From positions 9,555,501 to 9,619,500 of the forward strand of contig OX327703.1 of the NCBI GenBank assembly GCA_946807835.1: a stretch of DNA of 64,000 nt. Reading direction: 5' to 3'. The translations under genes were made by a program, and so were the position numbers. This DNA is from Ailanthus altissimus (Eukaryota; Streptophyta; Magnoliopsida; Sapindales; Simaroubaceae). Positions 60,283 to 64,000 of this stretch are shown piece after piece (positions within the stretch are counted from its first letter, which is position 1; each line of letters begins with the position of its first letter). The notes under the pieces were generated by a model that was given only the letters and a program-made list of their open reading frames with translations, searched no databases and was not told where the DNA came from.

Positions 60283-62807
60283 TCACCTGCTCTGTAAAGG
60301 TACAGGGTTTCGACACGTTTGTCGGTTATGTCCATGTTGTCTACAACGACTACATATATTCTTTGATGGTTCCTTTCCTTGAGATAGAATCCGATTCATT
60401 CGATGTCTGCCTGACTGACGACGTGCTATCGGGGGTTGAATGTCCATATTTTTCAAATACTCTAGGACTATCCAATCTGACACTTGACCAACCAAAAGTA
60501 TTGGCTCGCTATAGGCACGGAATAAAGTCTCGGGCGTGTAATAAGTTGAACAAAGACTCTCGTATGATAATCTGATGTATCTGCATGCGGCGAGTGCATG
60601 GGAACAAGGCAGTTGCCGATAATCAAACTTTTGATAGCTGCATGTTCTTTCGCCAATGTCTACAATCCAATTTATTCTACCATCCATAACTATAAATCGT
60701 AAATCATCAACAGGAGAAATGGTCATTCAACTTACCTTATCGTTATGTTTCATGACTTTATGATGTGCCCAGTTCGTCAATACATTGGTCATATTTTGTG
60801 ATGCCAGTCGTCTATGGTAAAACCACAATTACGTTAGCTCTCGCATCCACTCCACTAAATTAGTCACCGGAAGCTTTCTTGCTTCTTTTGCAACTGCATT
60901 ACTGCTCTTAGCGATATTAGTAGTCATAATGTCATACCTTCTGAAAGTACCAGATGATCGTGCCCATCTCACCGTACCAACATCTTCCTCCAAATACTTT
61001 GTTACGTCAGGTCTCATTTGTCGCATCTTGTTTAATTGGTATTGAAAATCATAGACACGATAAGCCTTGGCAGCACTGAAGTAAGTAGATAGGTATACCC
61101 ATTTTTTAGACTTATTTGATGGTAACTTGTATTTTGTCATCAAATTTCCTTTCAAATGATATATGCAGAACCCATGATATGCATGAGGAAACACACCCCG
61201 TATAGCCCTCTCAATATTGGCATATCGATCAGATATAAAAATAAGATTCTGATGATCTACAATAACTCCTCGCAGTTTAACCATAAACCACTCCCAAGAA
61301 GTATCATTTTTTGAGTCAGCAATTCCCCAAGCTAATGGATAAATCTGATTGTTTCCATCTTTACAAACGGCCACAAATATTGTACCAAGATAAGAACCTT
61401 TCAAAAATATTTCATCCACTGCAATTACCGGTCGGATTAATGAATTAAAACCTCTGATGTAGGGTTCTAATGCCATAAAGAAATACTTGAAGTGATTATC
61501 CGCGTTAGTTTCCCAATGAGTAACCGTACCTGGGTTTTTTTGTTGCAATACATAGTTATATGCAGGAAGCAATCTAAACGAATCCTCAGGAGTACCTCTT
61601 ATCAATCTTAATGCACGCTCCCTAGTGCGCCAAGCATTAGTATAGGTTATTTGAACACAGAATTGTTCACATATATCTGCTTGAATATCTTTCGGCCTAT
61701 AGTTTCTATTGACCGATGTAAACTTATTTTTTATTACTTTAGCAATAATTTGACTCTTGGCTTGCCGGTGACCATCCCTTAATTGACTCAAAACACAAGT
61801 ATGCCCTGTATCTACTCGCCTAACAACAAAAAAAAATGTCGCCCTTCTGTCGACACTGCCCGTAATCTCCACTTGCAGCTGTCATCATCGCATTTCAACC
61901 CGAAACGATCTTTGATGGATTTGTAAACTCTAAAGCTCCATTTTCCCTTCAGTGCAACCATATTTATAGCTTCATAAATTTCATCTTTATTGTTATATAA
62001 TTTTCCTACAAATACATCACCAATCCCATTACAAGAAATTTTTTTCGATACATTCAAGTCAAATGGTGGTATCTCAGGCTGAAACTGAAATGGATTTTCT
62101 ACCTTAACCCTTTCTTCTCTACCATAACCCTCATCATCATCATCATTATCACCCTCCTCATCATCATCATCCTCCTCATCATCATCATCATCACCAGCAT
62201 CATCATTTACATCATCATTCTCTTCATAATCATCATCATAATCATTTCTACAATCATCATCAACCTCGTAATCATGATCATCATTTTCACCAATATCATA
62301 GCCAATATCAATGCCAACATCTCCATATATCTGACCATGGTCATATATGTAGTCTTGTTGTTCGTTGAGCATCGAAGGAGAATAATGATAATCCTTCGGA
62401 GAATTTGGAATATACACAAGAGTTATCGATGAGAATTGCTTAGCATAGCCTTCTTTTTGCTCTATTGATGCTTCTGCATTACTTTTAAGTCCTCGAGCAT
62501 CTACTGTTACACAAAGCGGTGTAGCCATATTATTTTGTAAGCTCAACCACAATATTGCATCATCGTCATTTTCAAGTGGAATGGGTCTCAACTTTATAGT
62601 ACTTGAAGGAACTTCAAACTTCAAAGTTACTTTATAATGCATCTGATTAACTCCTAAAAGATGACAAATTCTTCTTAACAATGCTTTGTATTTAATATTT
62701 TTCGGAACAACCATATGCATATTTTGATATCCAATGTATCTTTTAAAACCATCGCTACAGCTCTCCCATATCCCCCCAAAACATATAATGGTTGAAATTT
62801 GTGACAT
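60283..62807 (-). pseudogene. MuDR-type MULE transposase, broken by one frameshift and two stops
   Basis: Order from 62807: PB1-like N-terminus (MSQISTIICFGGIWESCSDG...), a D/E-rich tract (about 62290-62130), and a MuDR zinc-binding segment (LKGKWSFRVYKS, LKCDDDSCKWRLRA, DTGHTC). Next the MULE transposase domain with catalytic acids in VIAVDEIFLKG and IFISDRY, then HGFCIYHLKGN. Last come a SWIM zinc finger (C-x-Y...QLPCSHALAAC) and a CCHC knuckle (CSRCRQHGHNRQTC). A frameshift lies at the A9 run 61828-61836. In-frame TAA (60829-60831) and TGA (60727-60729) interrupt the stretch before SWIM, where the 34 codons between the stops are otherwise good protein. 'ttcaggtatg' at the start suggests a leader intron. 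'agcag|gtgatg' at 60285 and 'tttcag' at 60193 would give an alternative short last exon. Without these lesions the length would be about 840 residues, normal for the family. Confidence 0.92.
62130..62290. repeat. (ATC)n-like trinucleotide tract coding acidic residues
   Basis: On the minus strand GAT/GAC/GAA codons give a run of D and E. This is coding within the transposase N-terminal part, not intergenic. Confidence 0.8.
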
Positions 62808-62811
62808 ACCT

Positions 62812-63912
62812 GAAAAAATATAACATAATTTTAATTTAATTTTATATTAATTAAATTAAAAAAATGTAATTGAATATATAACTATATATATAAATATATA
62901 AAATAAATATAATATGCAGTTTCAGAAATGAAAGCTATTTGGTGGTGGTGTTATAATATTGCGGTGATCCGTAGCAGCACTTTATTACAATCAGTGATCA
63001 TCAGAATGGGTTATACATGAGCACCGATTGTTACTGGTGTGTACACATCAGTGGCCAACAACAACTATATGTGCAGTGTTACTGGTGTGTATACAACGGT
63101 GGACAACAACAACTATATGTGCAGTCACGCGCAAACGCATACCAATCCACCAGTAGCAATAATTATACGCGCACCATAACTCAATCATAAACTACAGCTT
63201 AATCGTAACAGATATATATCTAAACACTTTAATCATTTATTTTAATAAATATAAATAATACTATTAATTAAATTAAAATAAATAAAATCTTACTTGTTTT
63301 AAACTTTAGCTATAATTGAGAGATATGAGTTTTGAGAGCGATCTGTAGTTTTGAGAGCGCCAACTTTAGCTATGATCGAGAGATATGAGTTTTGAGAGCA
63401 ATCTATGAGTTTTGAGAACGCCAGATATAACAACGAATAAAACGAGAGATGATATTAGGGATAAATAACAACAATAATAATAATAATAATAATACAATGG
63501 TTTTATATATTTAAATAAATAAAAAATACAAGAAATATTTAATTTATAATTATTTATTTGTTTTAAATTTATTTTTAAAAAAAAACATGAAATGGTCGCT
63601 AGGCGTGCGCTCGGGCCTGCGCCCAGCGAGCATTTTGTGTTATTTTTAATTTTTATTGTTATTATTTTTAATTATTACTATAAATTTACAATCTTTTTAT
63701 AATTAATTTAAATTTAAATTATTTAAAATATATATTCTTCAATAATTTATAAAAAATTAAATAAAAAATTAAATAATAATAAAAATTATTAAAATTGTAA
63801 TAAAGGTAAAATAGTAAACATATCGTATATTTGGTTAATATAATTTAAAATATTTGACTTTGGTCAAAATAAAAATTAATATTAAAATAACGGTCAACTT
63901 GGAAAATTTTCC
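62812..63912 (-). promoter_or_regulatory. Transposase leader/promoter side and right subterminal region of the MULE
   Basis: It contains a 48-bp tandem pair (63030-63077, 63078-63125: gttactggtgtgta...caacaacaactatatgtgcagt) and a 60-bp tandem pair (63303-63362, 63363-63423: actttagctat...gagagatatgagttttgag). There is an (AAT)n run at 63470-63494 and a short GC hairpin, tcgctaggcg...cgcccagcga, at 63596-63629. Subterminal repeats of this sort are often transposase-binding sites. That role is inferred here. Confidence 0.6.
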
Positions 63913-63921
63913 TTCTTTTTT

Positions 63922-64000
63922 TAACATTCAGTCAACTCTTTTACAAGGACAAATGTCCTTTGTTTAATAAGTGGCAATTGGTTCTTTGTATTTGAATTGC
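63922..64000. other. Right flank of the MULE
   Basis: A palindromic block 'aaggacaaatgtcctt' (63946-63961) and 'agtggcaattgg' resemble the left flank at 55834-55866 (ggacacatgtcctta...ggtggcatt). Confidence 0.5.

Larger units (their letters stand above)
55877..63912. mobile_element. Autonomous-type Mutator-like element (KI-MULE-like), 8036 bp, 9-bp TSD
   Basis: The termini are inverted: GGAAAATTGGACAATTTAGCC at the left, and GGAAAATTTTCCAAGTTGACC when the right end is read in reverse. Looser inverted similarity runs about 60 bp inward (TTTTGACTTGGTCAAA / TTTTGACCAAAGTCAAA). TTCTTTTTT stands on both sides (55868-55876 and 63913-63921), a 9-bp duplication as required for MULEs. Inside are a Ulp1-type gene (plus) and a MuDR transposase (minus), facing each other. 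Subterminal tandem repeats and a GC palindrome occupy the ends. The short, weakly matching TIRs and a Ulp1 passenger fit the Kaonashi (KI) type of plant MULEs. Confidence 0.88.

Noticed and set aside
60363..60575. 70-codon plus frame
   Set aside because: Antisense shadow of the transposase SWIM region.
62207..62419. 70-codon minus frame rich in M and I
   Set aside because: Shifted reading of the acidic GAT/GAC tract of the transposase.
1..64000. tRNA, rRNA or 5S genes (including a Cassandra-type TRIM)
   Set aside because: I looked for tRNA B-box-like and 5S motifs around the primer sites and in the TRIM LTRs and found none convincing. A tRNAscan or Rfam run would be decisive.

Overview
The window looks like repeat-dominated chromosomal DNA of a flowering plant, most likely a eudicot. 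It is very AT-rich, its genes have short GT-AG introns, and all the transposon families seen are plant types (Athila-like and Tat-like Ty3/gypsy, Copia, TRIM, a plant LINE 3' end, and a Mutator-like element carrying a Ulp1 gene). I cannot name the species. Only one gene looks like an intact host gene: a three-exon GH17/X8 beta-1,3-glucanase on the minus strand at 48896-50855.

Layout from left to right. 1-1791 is the right part of a long non-coding LTR. 1792-7625 is a decayed tRNA-Met-primed Ty3/gypsy element with a solo LTR (6136-7467) nested in its 3' LTR. 7737-12405 is a truncated minus-strand Athila-like gag-protease element. 12406-36186 is a large minus-strand Tat-lineage Ty3/gypsy element that has been split several times. 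A TRIM (12657-13096) and an Athila-like gag-protease element (17505-28259) sit inside it, the Athila-like element contains a solo LTR (20361-24487), and that contains another solo LTR (22762-24171). A further solo LTR sits at about 32328-33612. The Tat element also carries an antisense, intron-bearing gene for a plant-mobile-domain protein (14129-17230).

36187-37950 is a decayed Copia pol. 39471-41850 is an AT-rich minisatellite split by a 1018-bp foldback element (39771-40788). 42283-44028 is an eight-copy satellite of about 216 bp. 44029-44361 is an LTR fragment and 45108-47861 a 2.75-kb solo LTR of chromovirus (Tekay/Del) style. The glucanase gene follows, with a LINE tail and a TIR element in its upstream region.

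55877-63912 is an apparently full-length 8036-bp Mutator-like element (MULE) with a 9-bp target duplication. Two convergent genes lie inside it: a DUF1985-Ulp1 protease gene (plus) and a MuDR-type transposase (minus). Both are broken by a few point lesions. A 197-bp GC-rich near-perfect palindrome lies in its left subterminal region.

The history read from the sequence is repeated nested insertion, frequent LTR-LTR recombination to solo LTRs, and decay dominated by C-to-T / G-to-A changes, as expected for methylated transposons. No RNA genes, CRISPR arrays or replication origins were recognised.
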